Shown here in pieces: positions 25,276-37,066 of a stretch of DNA of 64,000 nucleotides; position 1 is the stretch's first letter; each line of letters begins with the position of its first letter. The position numbers and the translations under genes were made by a program. Under the pieces are notes generated by a model that did not search any database, was not told the DNA's origin, and worked only from the letters and a program-made list of their open reading frames with translations. Source of the DNA: Arthrobotrys musiformis (Eukaryota; Ascomycota; Orbiliomycetes; Orbiliales; Orbiliaceae); contig JAVHJL010000001.1 of assembly GCA_036971715.1 (NCBI GenBank), positions 3,100,001 to 3,164,000 of the forward strand, in the 5' to 3' direction.

Positions 25276-26036
25276 ATTGATATATATATTGCTTGTATAC
25301 GTATGAGTGTATACTAATACAATATGTGGGCACGCAGAGTCTCTTATAAAGCCTTGAAGCTGCATCGATATCTCAACCACCAGTTTTGGAGACCGTGATT
25401 ACTCTCTACTATCTGAACCAGATACCTATATTAAGTATATGATGTGTGGTATATATATATATGAGATATCACGATATGCACACTCCCTTAAATATACTTA
25501 CAACAGCCCAACAAGCCAACGTTTCAACCGGTGCGACACATGTCCAGTTGGCAGTTAATCGTTCCACCGTGCGACTGTGGCTGTTAACTTAAGTTGCCGT
25601 TGTATCGTATTCCCGTTGGAACTGCTGCTGTGGACAGACAGACAGACAGACGAGTAATATAATATTACCTCTTTCGGGCCGTTTTCTCTCGCTTTCTCTC
25701 AGCCTCGCGCTCTCCTTTCTCTCGCTCTCATCCCCTATTTAATATAATCTGAGATTTCATATGCATGACAATACAAGCGCAAGGAGGAGTTAGTGCTTAT
25801 GTATACAGTATGAACTTCATGCTTGTCTTCGTATAAGACTACTTCGATTCCCCACATTTCGTCCCGACCTGCTGTACCGCACCCTGAACTAGTTCGAAGA
25901 AAGACTCGGCTTGACGTTGAAAAAACGTTATGCCCGCCCACCACCACCCTCCGCCGTCCTTAAATTTGGTCTGATTAAGTAACCCAGCTAGCAGATTAGT
26001 CAGGAGTAAGAAGTACTATAACGAAGTAACGAAGCG
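25276..26036. other. Divergent intergenic region
   Basis: Lies between the starts of the Cys-rich (-) and DUF3431 (+) genes. It is AT-rich with TA steps near 25450, a short GACA repeat, and CT-rich sequence near 25680-25730. No gene is supported; a signal-peptide exon for the Cys-rich gene could lie here. Confidence 0.6.
25632..25651 (+). repeat. (GACA)n short tandem repeat
   Basis: About five GACA units in the divergent promoter region. It is too short to suggest more than a microsatellite. Confidence 0.9.
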
Positions 26037-27177
26037 ATGATTCGTGCCTTCTCCCAGTCCCGTACCCGCCAACTCTACCTCCTCGTCGTCCTCGTCCTGT
26101 TCCTCTTCTACTTCCTCCCCTCGTCCCCTACTCCGCGAATAAAGGCCCTTGACATCGCCGCCACGCGAGCATACCCGCCACGCGATCTCGTGGTCGCCGC
26201 CCTAAAACGTGACGATGTCTCCTGGATCGACAAGTTTTTGGGCGAGTGGCAGCCACGAGTCTACATTACCGATGCGGCGCTGTACTTCGACAGAACCAGC
26301 TTGACCGTACCGAGGAACAAGGGTCGCGAAGCGAATGTCTACCTCACCTATATTATCGACAATTATGACAGCTTACCCGATTACATGGTCTTCATCCACA
26401 GTCTGCGCTATCAGTGGCACAATGAAGATCCAATGTATGGTTCGTCACATCCTCCTCTCTCACTTCCATTCTATAGTCTAAAGTCAATCAAATTGGCGTA
26501 TTTTCCGACCGTGGGATTGTCGATATTAATATGCTTATATAATTATGTAGATGGCGTCCCCGTAATCCGCAATCTCCGGCTGTCATACGTAGACAAAGCG
26601 GGCTTCGTTCCTCTCCGCTGCACGTGGGACCTAGGTTGTCCCGCAGAACTCAAGCCCACAAACCCATACGCAACCCGCGTCGATGACCGTTCCCACACCG
26701 AGGAGGCATACGCCGAGGCCTTCCGGCAGTTGTTCCCCAACATGACGATCCCACGTGTCGTCGGTGCCGCCTGTGGTGGACAATTCGCTGTAGCGAAGTG
26801 GAAGATCCTGGAGCGTCCGTTGGAGGATTATGTACGGTATAGACAGTGGTTGATGGATACCCCGTTGACTGATGCGATCAGTGGGAGGATATTTGAGTAC
26901 TCATGGCATAGTATGTCCTTCAAATATATATTTCAGTATTTATGTGGAATATTCGCTAATTGTGTCAATTGCAGTCATGTTCGGAAAGCCGTATGTCAAC
27001 TGCCCATCTGCCAAAGAATGCTTTTGCAATGTATTCGGACTGTGCGATTTGGAGTGCAATTCCACAGGTACATGCGAGAAGAGGTACATGCTACCCAAGT
27101 ATGCCAACATGCCGCCTGGATGGCCGGCGTACGGGCCCGGCACAGACGGGTGGCCGGAAGCGGGATGGGCGGATTGA
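26037..27177 (+). CDS. DUF3431 family type II membrane protein
   Basis: DUF3431 proteins are fungal and of unknown biochemical function, sometimes compared with glycosyltransferases. Exons: 26037-26439 (donor GTTCGT), 26551-26910, 26975-27177; 321 residues, all phases consistent. Residues about 12-30 are a signal-anchor helix (LYLLVVLVLFLFYFLP). The conserved segments are DDVSWIDKFL, VYLTYIIDNYDSLPDYMVFIH (family hallmark D-x-LPD-x-x-x-F-x-H), a WDLGCP block, and AACGGQFAVAK. The C-terminus is Cys-rich (CFCNVFGLCDLEC) and ends in a Pro/Gly/Trp-rich tail. It probably acts in the Golgi or secretory lumen. The start ATG is the first in frame and directly precedes the anchor. Confidence 0.92.
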
Positions 27178-28257
27178 TGGAGAGTCATGCGGTGACACAA
27201 GTCTGATTAAAAAAACAATCCTTTTGGCATTGCATGATCATGAATAGCGCTGTCTCGACGCTTAGTATTTTTGGATAAAGGGGGTACGGCGTTTCTCTTT
27301 GTTAAACATTTATTCCGTTTGGTTTCTTGCTGGGATGAGCACAACTTAAACAGGGGCTGCATACCATTTTATTTCTATTTTTAATGAAGAAGTTCTACGA
27401 AAAGGTGGACGAAATGTATATATTTCTTGTTCAATCGATCACGAATTCGAACTGCATCTAATATTACTCCTCACGCGATGCAACACCAACAACGCAAATA
27501 TAGAAACAGACTAGGTACGCAAGGTCCTGACTCAGCACGTACGGTATTAATGTTGAAGTTTGTATATCCTTTCGCTCAAGACACTGGCTTTGTAGCTTCT
27601 AACGCTATCAGTGCTCACCATGTCTATGTTATTGATGGAATGGAGGGTAGAGTTGATTTTTCGGTGAAGCCGAAGTAGGATCCACCTTGGGTAATCCAAG
27701 TGCATGGCCGAGATCAAGTCCAAGAGATCAGCTCTGTCCAACTAGCTACTGGAAAAATCCTGCCGACGTGAAGTTAACTTCGATGGCTATGCGCTCCCTA
27801 AAATTTTTATATTATATCCTGCCCTAATGACGATCAAGGCTGTGCTTTAGAGCCATCGAGGAGTTTTAGGACGAGGATCCTAAAATGCCTGGGTACCGGC
27901 TAGGGAAATGGATCATGGCTTAGGAGCTGGCTCGAGTTCAAAACTGTGTACCTGGGACTGCCTACTCTCAAGTCCTAAAATCAATTTCTTGATAACTTGG
28001 GACACCGGTTCTTTCATTCTTTGGCGCTGAGGCGGTGGACAATCTAGGGACTGTATCTACGGCAACTAATTATCAACGGCAGGTGGATATGGAGCCGTAT
28101 AGTCTATTGTAAGGCATTGACCCACCCTGGCAGTCTGGGTACGGGGCGGGGTATTGATGAAGGACATGGCAGAGTATTGGTTTAGTGTATAAGATGAATT
28201 CATGAATCCGAACATCCATTGTCCTAAAAACGACATCCCTCGAAACAAAAATGACAC

Positions 28258-28578
28258 TACAGTCTAGCGGCGACTCAAAGGGCGATTAGTTCCAATGACG
28301 AGGCTATTCCTCTCTATCTTTCCCTCCCAAACCATTGCGGCTCAAGATATAGTTCTAACTCCCTTCGGATACGGTATCTCGAGAAGGCTCTTGTTCTATA
28401 CCCCCCGCTTTGTGACGAACACGAGGCTCTAGTTCGTATAATTCTTCTAAAATATCTCTCCGCCAGGATCGCTATAGCTATATAACAGGATCGTCAATGC
28501 ATTGACTACAAGGCATTGCATGATCGCATAACAAGCATCAATAGTCGGATCGCGGGAAGCCGTCCCCAATTGACGTGA
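28258..28578 (+). pseudogene. Possible decayed coding fragment
   Basis: 107 codons in one frame with a single internal TAA (28483-28485), ending at a TGA that overlaps a GTGAGT donor-like site. The translation is amino-acid balanced and helical-looking (SLRIRYLEKALVLYPPLC, HEALVRIILLKYL), unlike the random shadows nearby. The preceding codon in frame is TGA and no start codon was found. Family not recognised. Confidence 0.3.
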
Positions 28579-29300
28579 GTATCAGTCTTTCGATCTCGCG
28601 AGGCCGAAAGGATGCATCATCATGCGTCTATGTATGTATGTATGCATATATATCACATTTATCACATATCAATGCCGTGGTTTATTGTAGATTGGCACGT
28701 GGGGCGCAGGTATACCCCCCGGGATTGTAAATTTCAAGCGAGCCGCTTCCATTTTGTAAAAAAACGAATAGACCAAAAAAAAAAAAAGGAAGATCCTGCG
28801 CAAAAGTCAAAAAAGAGAAGAAAACAAAATCATATGGCTGAAGTTTCACCGAATTATCGCCCGGGGGGTGTGCGGCTCTGCGCGGCGGCTCTGTTCTACA
28901 AAAAGCACCACAAGGCTGTCGAATTTATAAATATTTAAATTTGTGGGGTCGCACATGCGCTGGTGATACATGGGATTGCAACAAGGCTGAAAGGTTTCGA
29001 ACGAAACCCCGACGAGCTCATCTCGTGCACAATGGCCAGCTGCAGCCTCGATCATATTGTGCGCCCATAAGTATACCTGCCCATGACCATGCCAAACATC
29101 GAACGAACATGCATGCGCAGGGACAATTATATCAAGAATTGCATTCAGGATTTTTTCTTGGTAAAAAGAAACTCAGCTTCCCGATTCTTGTGTTTCTATT
29201 TTATGTTACGAAGCAAACAACTTCGAACCTCGCACATTAGTTAGCGCTGTTCCCAATGGGTTAACTATCGCAAAGCTATGTATCAGTGCTAGTTGGGGGG

Positions 29301-29320
29301 AAAAAAAAAAAAAAAAAAAA
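29301..29320 (+). repeat. Poly-A run
   Basis: Twenty consecutive A after a G6 run in the gene-poor region. It is not next to any recognised retroelement. Confidence 0.9.
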
Positions 29321-30648
29321 GAAGGTATCCTAAAAGATCGAAAAAGGTCTGTCCGCACAAGGACGCAATTACGTATATAGACGTATAGATACGTAGAATA
29401 TACATCCGTATTTGATTTCGGAATCGGGTGAGGCTACTTGAACAATTGCCACTCGTAAATTTTTATTCCTTTTTTTTTTTTTACTCTGGAGATCGCTTAC
29501 CTACATTAGTACCGGCAGAGAGGTATGGGATACTTGTGGGTATGGGAGTGTATCCTGTTTGCCTTTCCATCAAACGTCTTGCTTTCGTCGATGATCTGCT
29601 CGAAAACACGGAGGCGGTCGGGATTGAATTCATCATTTCCTCATAGGCCTAGCTCCTATAGCTTGGGGGGCTTGGAATAGTAATTAGGTGGGGGATTAAT
29701 GCCCCCGCAGAAGGTCGACGGCGTATCCTCGAGCTGGAAGGATTTAAAAGTGAGAATTTAAGAGGCTGAAAGTGCAAAAATATCACCTCCACCGATATCC
29801 ACAGCAGGCAGCTGCAAGTCGTCTGACAAGTATAGTATCGGACAGCCGATGAGTCCTACTTTCGCTAGCTTCCCTGCCTGGGCTTCTCGAACCCGCCCCA
29901 AGAATAAAGGGCCTAGTAGGTAGCCAGGGTGTGCTTGTGCCTCTGAACCGCTGGTGGCGAACCCTTGGAAACTAGTCAACGTTAGCAGGACCCTGCAAGA
30001 ATCGGGGAGGGCTCGCACATGCACCCACATACCAGGCCAAGATCCATCTACATGGACTTACATAAAGGGAGATGAAGGTACATAAGTACATACCCGGCTT
30101 GATATTGCCCTATAGATATAGCGTATCCTTGTCCTTGTCTTCCAAATCGCCCCGGAGGGACTCGTAGCTTAAGGGAGGATCATATCAATAGACGTCGCTT
30201 GGTTGGTTGGTTTGGTCGAATTGGAGTTCGAGATGTCTTTATAAAAAGGTTCACGCCTTTTCTCCCTCTTCCTTTCTTTCTCCCTTCCCTTTCTTCTTGC
30301 TCCCCTTTCTGCCCTTCAATCAATTGAAACAGTCTACTGCCTACCATATATTAATATTATATACCCAACACAGCCGTCTACAGCTTATTACATATATATT
30401 ATATTATCCCGTCTACCATCTCCGGCTTCAACTCGAGTCAGTAGGATTCTTTCCCGATCGATCGAGTTGCTTTACATTGGACAGCCAAGCTCGTGCCCAG
30501 GGCCCACCTCTACACTTAGCGAGGGAGCCTCAACTAACCAAAGAACCAGCCGTTGCAGCAGCATTGCATCTCATCCCCTGATCTAGATCGAGATCCAAAT
30601 ATAATCCTTATCCTTATCCTTATCACATACCTTCTGCCCTACATATTA

Positions 30649-30684
30649 CCATCATCACCATCATCACCATCATCACCATCACCA
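30649..30684 (+). repeat. CATCAC/CATCAT repeat in NMA111 leader
   Basis: Alternating CATCAC and CATCAT triplet pairs about 60 bp upstream of the NMA111 start codon, following a CCTTAT triplication at about 30605-30623. Non-coding in this model. Confidence 0.85.
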
Positions 30685-30740
30685 TAATTATCCTATCTAC
30701 ATACCTCGCACCAATTTAGATTTTAGTTACCACATCAAGT

Positions 30741-32950
30741 ATGGAGGAACAACAGGAATCTCCGATATCCGGAGTCAAGCCAACCGTCACATCCGCAAGA
30801 ACCGTTCCTCCCGGTCAGAGTCTCATTGCTGAGAGACGTAGGGTAAGCTATTTTCCCCATCTAGCACATTCTCTTTCTTGGGTCATATCCCCTCGCATAG
30901 CAAGCGGTTGAAGCTGACCTGCTGAAAACAGAGTAAACCTGATATTGTTCTGCGCTCCGAAGTCCCTAGAATCAGCTCAGGCCCAGCTGAGATAACCACA
31001 CCCGTATCTGCTACCTTTCGCCCCAGAAGCGATTCCCTCATCAGCATCGAGCACCAAATCCCAGAGCTTCCTCTCGAGGAATCTCTGTTATCGGCCGACA
31101 TTAAAGACCCTCATCCCGATTCCTTAGGCCCAACACACGATGAGATCGAAAACAGACCCATCGAAGCTCCCCTGACAAAAACCCCTACAAATGAGCTCTC
31201 TTCCCTTATATCGACAATTCCGGTGAAGCCGTTGCCAGAAATAGTAAACGAGCCACAGGCGACTATTTCAGCAGCTGACAAGGAAACGTGGGATCGGACA
31301 CTGCCACGTGTGATCCGTGGCATTGTCTCCATCAAGGCCACAACCGTTCGGCCGTTCGACACCGAAACTGCTGGCGACTACACAGCAACCGGTTTTGTCA
31401 TCGATGCCAAGCGTGGTCTCATCCTTTCGAATCGACATGTAGTCTCACCGGCGCCGATTACGGCTGTTGGTATCTTTTTCAACTATGAAGAAGTCAAACT
31501 AGCGCCTATTTATCGAGACCCTGTCCATGACTTCGGTAAGCAACAAAACCCCAAATTTATTACAACTGTATTTCTACCGAATTCTATAAGTTTTGAAAGA
31601 CTAAACGTTCTCTAGGTATTTTCCGTTATGATCCGGCTGACCTAAAACATATTACGGCAACTGAGATCCCTCTGAGACCCGATTTAGCCCGTGTCGGCCT
31701 CGATATTAAGGTCGTTGGTAACGATGCTGGCGAGAAACTGTCCATTCTGGGCTCCACACTGGCTAGGCTGGACAGGCCCGCCCCGGTCTACGGCTCTGAT
31801 ATGTACAATGATTTTAATACATTTTACTTCCAGGCCGCTAGTGGCACTAGTGGAGGCAGTAGCGGTTCACCAGTGTTGAACGTGCAGGGTGAAGCCATAG
31901 CTCTTAACGCCGGAGGCAGTCGGTCGTCTCAATCTAGCTTCTACCTCCCGCTAGATCGCGTTGTTAGAGCGGTTGAAATGATCAAGCAAGGGAAGCAGGT
32001 TCCTCGCGGGACTTTGCAGACTGAGTTTTTACACCAAAGCTATGACGAACTTAAGAGGCTCGGTATGTCCGATGAAAATATGATGGCATGCCGTCAGAGG
32101 AACTCTGAAGCTACGGGTCTTCTTACGGTTCGTATGGTATTGAAGGGTGGCCCGGCTGCTAGTCCCCAGCCGACCAACGCCGCGAATAATACGGAAGAAG
32201 ACCCTAGCATTCCCATTAAAGGCCTAGAGCCTAGTGATATTCTTCTCACATGTAATGGGGAGTATATTACTAATTTCATCGGTTTATGGGAAATTATCGA
32301 CGAATCGGTTGACAAGGAAATCACATTGGAGGTTTACCGAGCAAAAGTACTCCGGAAATGTACTTTGAAGGTTCAAGATTTACACAGCATCACCCCTGAC
32401 CGTTTCTTCCATTTCGGAGGCGCCGTTTTCCATGACGCCTCGTACCAAGAATGTAGATGGTACAACGAGGCAATCGGAAACGGGACCTTCTGTGCGTCTT
32501 CAGGGTTCATGATGTGGAGCTCTTATTCCCGTGATTTCCTCGTCACTAAAGTCGATGGAAAACCCACGCCGAATCTCGAGGTGTTCATGCAAGTTATCAA
32601 AGAAATCCCGGATTATAAGCGGATACAGTGTATGACCAGGGGTCTCGGTAAGTCCGATGATCAGCTTTTGATGGTAGACGTAGATTGGCATTTCTACCCT
32701 GCCAGCCTGTTTGTCCGAGATGATGATAAGGGTGTTTGGAGAAGAGAGGATATTCCGCCTCCGGCGGTTGTTGAAGATGTGAAGACCCTCGCCCCTCCAC
32801 CTGTAGATGGTGAGACGGATTCGGCTATTGATGTTGAGTCGGTTCCTTCGTCTCCACAGTCCCCAGAGGCGGATTCTCCTACCCCCGTCACCCAGGAACC
32901 CAGCCCACGGATAGAAATCTTGGATGAAGATGACGATGAGGAAGAGGAAG

Positions 32951-32982
<32 letters not shown>

Positions 32983-34649
32983 ACACCCTTGGATGTCGCC
33001 ATTGAGGAGCTTAGGTGCTCCATGGCCTACGTCCGGTGTTTCCTCCCACACACAATTTATGGCCATACCAGCAACCAAAGCTACACAGGTGTCGGACTTA
33101 TCTTAGCCGTAGACCCCATCCCACTCATTTTCTTCGACCGCACGTGTATTCCCACCGACATGGTTGACATCCGCCTGACTATTGCCAACAAAAATATTGC
33201 TGGCCGTATTGTCTACATGGGCGATTTTGTCCTCCTCACCTTCGATAAAAACCTCCTCCCCGAGGGCAGCAAGATCCTCATCCCGGAGTGGGACTCCAAA
33301 CCCCTCAAGGTCCGCGAATCAGTCAAGATTTTTGGTCTGACCTCCGATCAATTGCTCAGCACCAAAGAAACCACGATTAGTTCCATCGGTACAAACTCCA
33401 ACACCTGGGCATGCAATCCGCCCCGCCATAGGCTGATAAATACGGAGAACATCTCAATCGCAGAGGGTGCTACGTGCTGGGGTGGAGTGATCGTTCGCAT
33501 GGAACAACTGAAGAATATCAAACAAGGGGAGAACATCAAGGTCGCCGCATGGCTGATGACTGTATCGTCGCAATCGAGCGGAACTGATTCATACTGGACT
33601 CAAGGTATCGATTTGCATCGTTACGTCCTCCCCATTGTCAGAGAGATTGAAGAAAAGAAGTTGGCAAGGTACGATCACTCGACTTGGGATCTGGGATTCG
33701 AGTTTTCGGATGCGGCATTGCCGACGGTCTCAGCTATGGGATTGTCGCAAAAGAGGTTCAATGACTTCGTCAAACAGGCCAAGAAGATCAGGGGCGTTGC
33801 TCGACCGTTGATAGTTGAGACGAGAATGCAACCGCCGAAGACGACGCTTACGGAGGAAGAGGAAGCTAAAGGCCTGAAAGTCGGTGATATCCTTCTGGAA
33901 ATCGACGGCAAGCCAATCTACAAAGTTGCACAGCTCACAGAGTTCAACTTTGAGGGCAGGGAGACGGCCTCCGTATTGGTACTGAGAAACAGCCAGGAGC
34001 TTCTGTTGAACGTTCCTGTCGTGAAGAGCTGGCCGAATACCGGCGACAGAGTGATCCAAATCTTTGGAGCGATAGTGCACGCTTCACATGCTGCTGCGAT
34101 CGAACAAGTCGCAAAGACAGCTAGAAATGTCCCATTGGACTCAGAAGGATTGTATATCTCTGGTGTAAGCTACGGGTAAGTTTTGAAATATTCCTTTGTT
34201 TTCCTTTTATTTGACCAATGTTGCTGATTATTTAATCTAGTTCCCCGGCCCTCGACAAAATGCGACCTACTTTCTGGATTTTGTCAATCGATGACCACCC
34301 AGTCGCCACGATCGATGATGTCCTCCAACTCGCTCGGGAGAGGAAATGGGCGCAGGGCGAATACGTCCGTATCAAGCAAGTCAACCGCGTTGGCATCACC
34401 AGCATCGCCTCCGTAAAGGTTGACGATCGCTTCTGGCCGTTGTACCAGTGGAGGATGAACCACGAGACTGGAAAGTGGAAGATGACAAAGGAGACCGGTT
34501 TGCAATACAACAATGAACTCTCCGAGAACGGGATGAAGCAGTTTAAGAGCAAGGCTGTTACGTCTTCTTCCAGTTCTTCAGAGGGCGTTCAGATCACCCA
34601 GACCGTCCTCCCGGAGAATAAGGAGGCGCCCTTGGTTCCAGCCGCTTAA
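30741..34649 (+). CDS. NMA111: HtrA-like serine protease NMA111 (pro-apoptotic, PDZ-containing)
   Basis: In yeast NMA111 is a nuclear HtrA-family protease promoting apoptosis and degrading the inhibitor Bir1. Exons: 30741-30842, 30932-31535, 31616-34175, 34241-34649; 1224 residues. The triad aligns with the family: His203 in SNRHVV, Asp234 in YRDPVHDFG, and Ser318 in GGSSGSPV. The His-Asp spacing of 31 matches the yeast enzyme. PDZ domains follow (for example GLEPSDILLTCNGEYI and GLKVGDILLEIDGKPI). A second protease-like half carries no obvious triad, as is usual in this family. Unusual are an N-terminal extension of about 150 residues before the protease domain and an acidic run (DEDDDEEEEEDD and further Asp) between the halves at nt 32920-32985. 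The start is the first ATG after a CT/CATCAC-rich leader. Confidence 0.96.
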
Positions 34650-35552
34650 TGCAAACTGCTTTGATGAATTTACGAAAGATGAGAGATATTTGCGAATAGA
34701 TGATTAAAATAGAGGAGTAAGAGGTATGTTGCAACATATGGAAGGGGGAAGAAAATTAGAGGTGTATGTTTTTACGCGATACCGCGCGGCTCAGCTTCCT
34801 TGCCTAATTTTTTTGGCTACAAAATTGCTTTCACTTCTACCTTTTTTTTGTTGGTTGAGTTTTGTTATCGTTTTTGACGTATCCTTTCGATGGATACTGT
34901 ACAGCGGGGCGGATGGGTAAACCGGGTCCGGCGGGGTGTATATTCTTTCTCTTTTTTGCTTTCCTGTGAGCGTTCACCGGCGACTTGTCTCTTTATATTT
35001 CTGGACGCATGTATAGTGGTGGATCACCGGGGATTTTTACCTATTCTGCTGGGGGCTACAAAATTATCTCGACTCGACTTCCGATCAGGTTTTTAATGCC
35101 TGTTTCATACTCCACTGATCTTGACTTTATTGTTTTGTTTTTTATGGTCTTTCGGCTTGAATCTATTCCAGCTCGAAAAATGGCAAAGGTGAGGGAGTGG
35201 AGGGGTGCATGTGATCTACCAGGGCACATGGACTGTACTTTTTCTGTATTTTTAGAAAGCTGTTTATATCTCCTAACGATCCGTTGCTCGTGAATTAAAA
35301 GAAATTAAAAAATAAAATAAAATAAAATACGCAAAGAAGAGGAATGTATATAAAGTCGAGGTGATGATCGTAGAAACAGCATTTTATTCAATACCCGCTG
35401 CTAAATAATAATAATAATCATGGTCATGGTAATGATACAAGAAACAAGTCCCAAAACGAGGCTCAAATAGTAAGAAAAGCGTAAGTCTATATCATACCCG
35501 GAATGCAAGCCGTCAAATTTAGAAAACCCCCATCAAAAACAAGAAGGCCGTT
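34650..35552. other. Intergenic, convergent 3' ends
   Basis: 3' flanks of NMA111 (+) and the SDR gene (-). AT-rich with a TAAAA/TAAAT cluster at 35300-35330. No gene was recognised. Confidence 0.7.
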
Positions 35553-36476
35553 CTAGAGTCTGGCAGGCATACGGCTGGCACCGTCGAGTCGAATGACTTC
35601 ACCGTTGAGGATACTGCTTTCGATGCAAGCGACAGCCACCTGCGCAAATTCATGCGGCTTACCAGGGCGCTTGGGGAATTCCATGGAGCTATATCACAAA
35701 TCATTCCACCTGTTAGTCTCATACCCCCCTAATGCCTTCAAAAGTGAATAATATAAAACATACCGCATCAAACTCTCCTTAACCTTCGCCGGCATCTTCT
35801 CCGTCATCGGACTATCAAACATCGAAGGCGCAAGCGTCATAACCCTAACCCCATACCGGCTCAAATCCCTCGCCATCGGCAAAGTCATACTGACAATAGC
35901 CCCCTTGCTGGCCGAATACGCAACCTGCCCGCTCTGTCCCTCATACGCAGCCGCGGAAGCAACCATGATAATAACCCCCCTCTCACCATCCGGCCCCTCC
36001 GGCTCGACTTTGGTAAGATACTCCAACCCATTACGGATCAAATCCACCGTCCCCGTAACATTAATATCATTCACAAATTTAAACCCATCGAGATCCAAAG
36101 GTCCCTGTCGTCCGTATATCAAAGCCGGATTCGCAACCCCAGCGGCAGCAACAATCCCCCCAAACGGCGCCTTGGACGAAACGGCCCATTCGACAGCAGA
36201 CTTGACGCTGGAAGCAACTTGTTCCGTATCCGTTACGTCCGTTGTGAAGAATTTTACTTTGGACGCGGAGGTGGAGGCGATTACTTCGTTTGCTAGTGAT
36301 TCGTTGAGGTCTAGGATTGCGACGCTGCCGCCTTTGGCGACGATGTCGAGCGTTGTGGCGCGGCCGAGGCCTGATGCTCTGTTTTGCGTTATGTTAACAT
36401 TTATTTCTATTATATGACGGGGAAATATATTGCCTTACCCGCCGGAGATGATGAAAGTACGGTTCGCAATCTTCAT
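35553..36476 (-). CDS. HSD17B10-like short-chain dehydrogenase (3-hydroxyacyl-CoA dehydrogenase type 2)
   Basis: NAD-dependent oxidation of 3-hydroxyacyl-CoA, including 2-methyl-3-hydroxybutyryl-CoA from isoleucine in the mammalian orthologue. Exons: 36476-36439, 36378-35764, 35688-35553; 262 residues, one longer than human HSD17B10. The cofactor motif is SGGASGLG (11-18), split by intron 1. Catalytic residues: Ser154 in VASAAAYEG, Tyr167 and Lys171 in YSASK. LAPSMFDSPMTEKMP matches the family's substrate loop and LNGEVIRLDGASRMPAR its C-terminus. No clear presequence is seen, as in the mammalian enzyme, where the N-terminus itself directs mitochondrial import. It may act downstream of the acyl-CoA dehydrogenase at 4979-6629, but the two are not clustered. 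Confidence 0.95.
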
Positions 36477-37066
36477 TGTTTCGGTATTAAAACTAGTGTG
36501 TGATGATGAAATAGTTGGTTGAAGGTTGTGGAAGATATCGAGCGGTTGAGGGTTGGTTTTTGTTAGGAATGTGGTAAGCCGGGCTGTGATGCAATGGAAT
36601 CGCGCCTGCCGTTGACATTTCAACCGAGGTAAACCAGAAATCCGGGGAACCTGGCGCATCGCATGTGCAGGGGAATCGATGGGTTTGGCGTGCATAGCCG
36701 GGCCCCACCCTTGAAACCCGATACGTATAATTCTACACGACGTCAAATATGGCAGTTCATGATATTATCAAATGTCGTTGATTCGTGGTACAGTGTTTTA
36801 AGCTACTTATGTAACATACACGAGGGTGATACCGCTTGCTAAAAATACATTGGCATCGTTGAAAGGATAATTTTCGCTAGGGCGAACAAAGAGAAAAAGA
36901 AGTAAAAAAAGGATTAAACAAAAGGATTAGTTCAGTGAATAGGTCGAAGGAATGGTAACCAACGCCTGCCAAAACTCCATATGCTCCTCCACGATTAGAA
37001 GAAGGTTCTTTTTTGTTTTTGTTTGGTAAATTCGACTTCTTTGAATTTGTGACGTGTGTACTTTAA
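36477..37066. other. Intergenic between two minus-strand genes
   Basis: Holds the SDR promoter and the 3' flank of the giant F-box gene. No gene is supported. Confidence 0.65.

Larger units (their letters stand above)
27178..30740. other. Long gene-poor region
   Basis: 3.6 kb with no intact gene. It contains a coding-like relic at 28258-28578 and a recurrent TCCTAAAA-like octamer between 27790 and 28230. There is also an A-run at 29301-29320, and a CT-rich then CATCAC-rich leader (30250-30740) for the NMA111 gene. Confidence 0.6.

Noticed and set aside
32500..33078. Minus-strand frames opposite NMA111
   Set aside because: Antisense shadows; the poly-Ile/Ser runs mirror the acidic Asp codons of the real gene.
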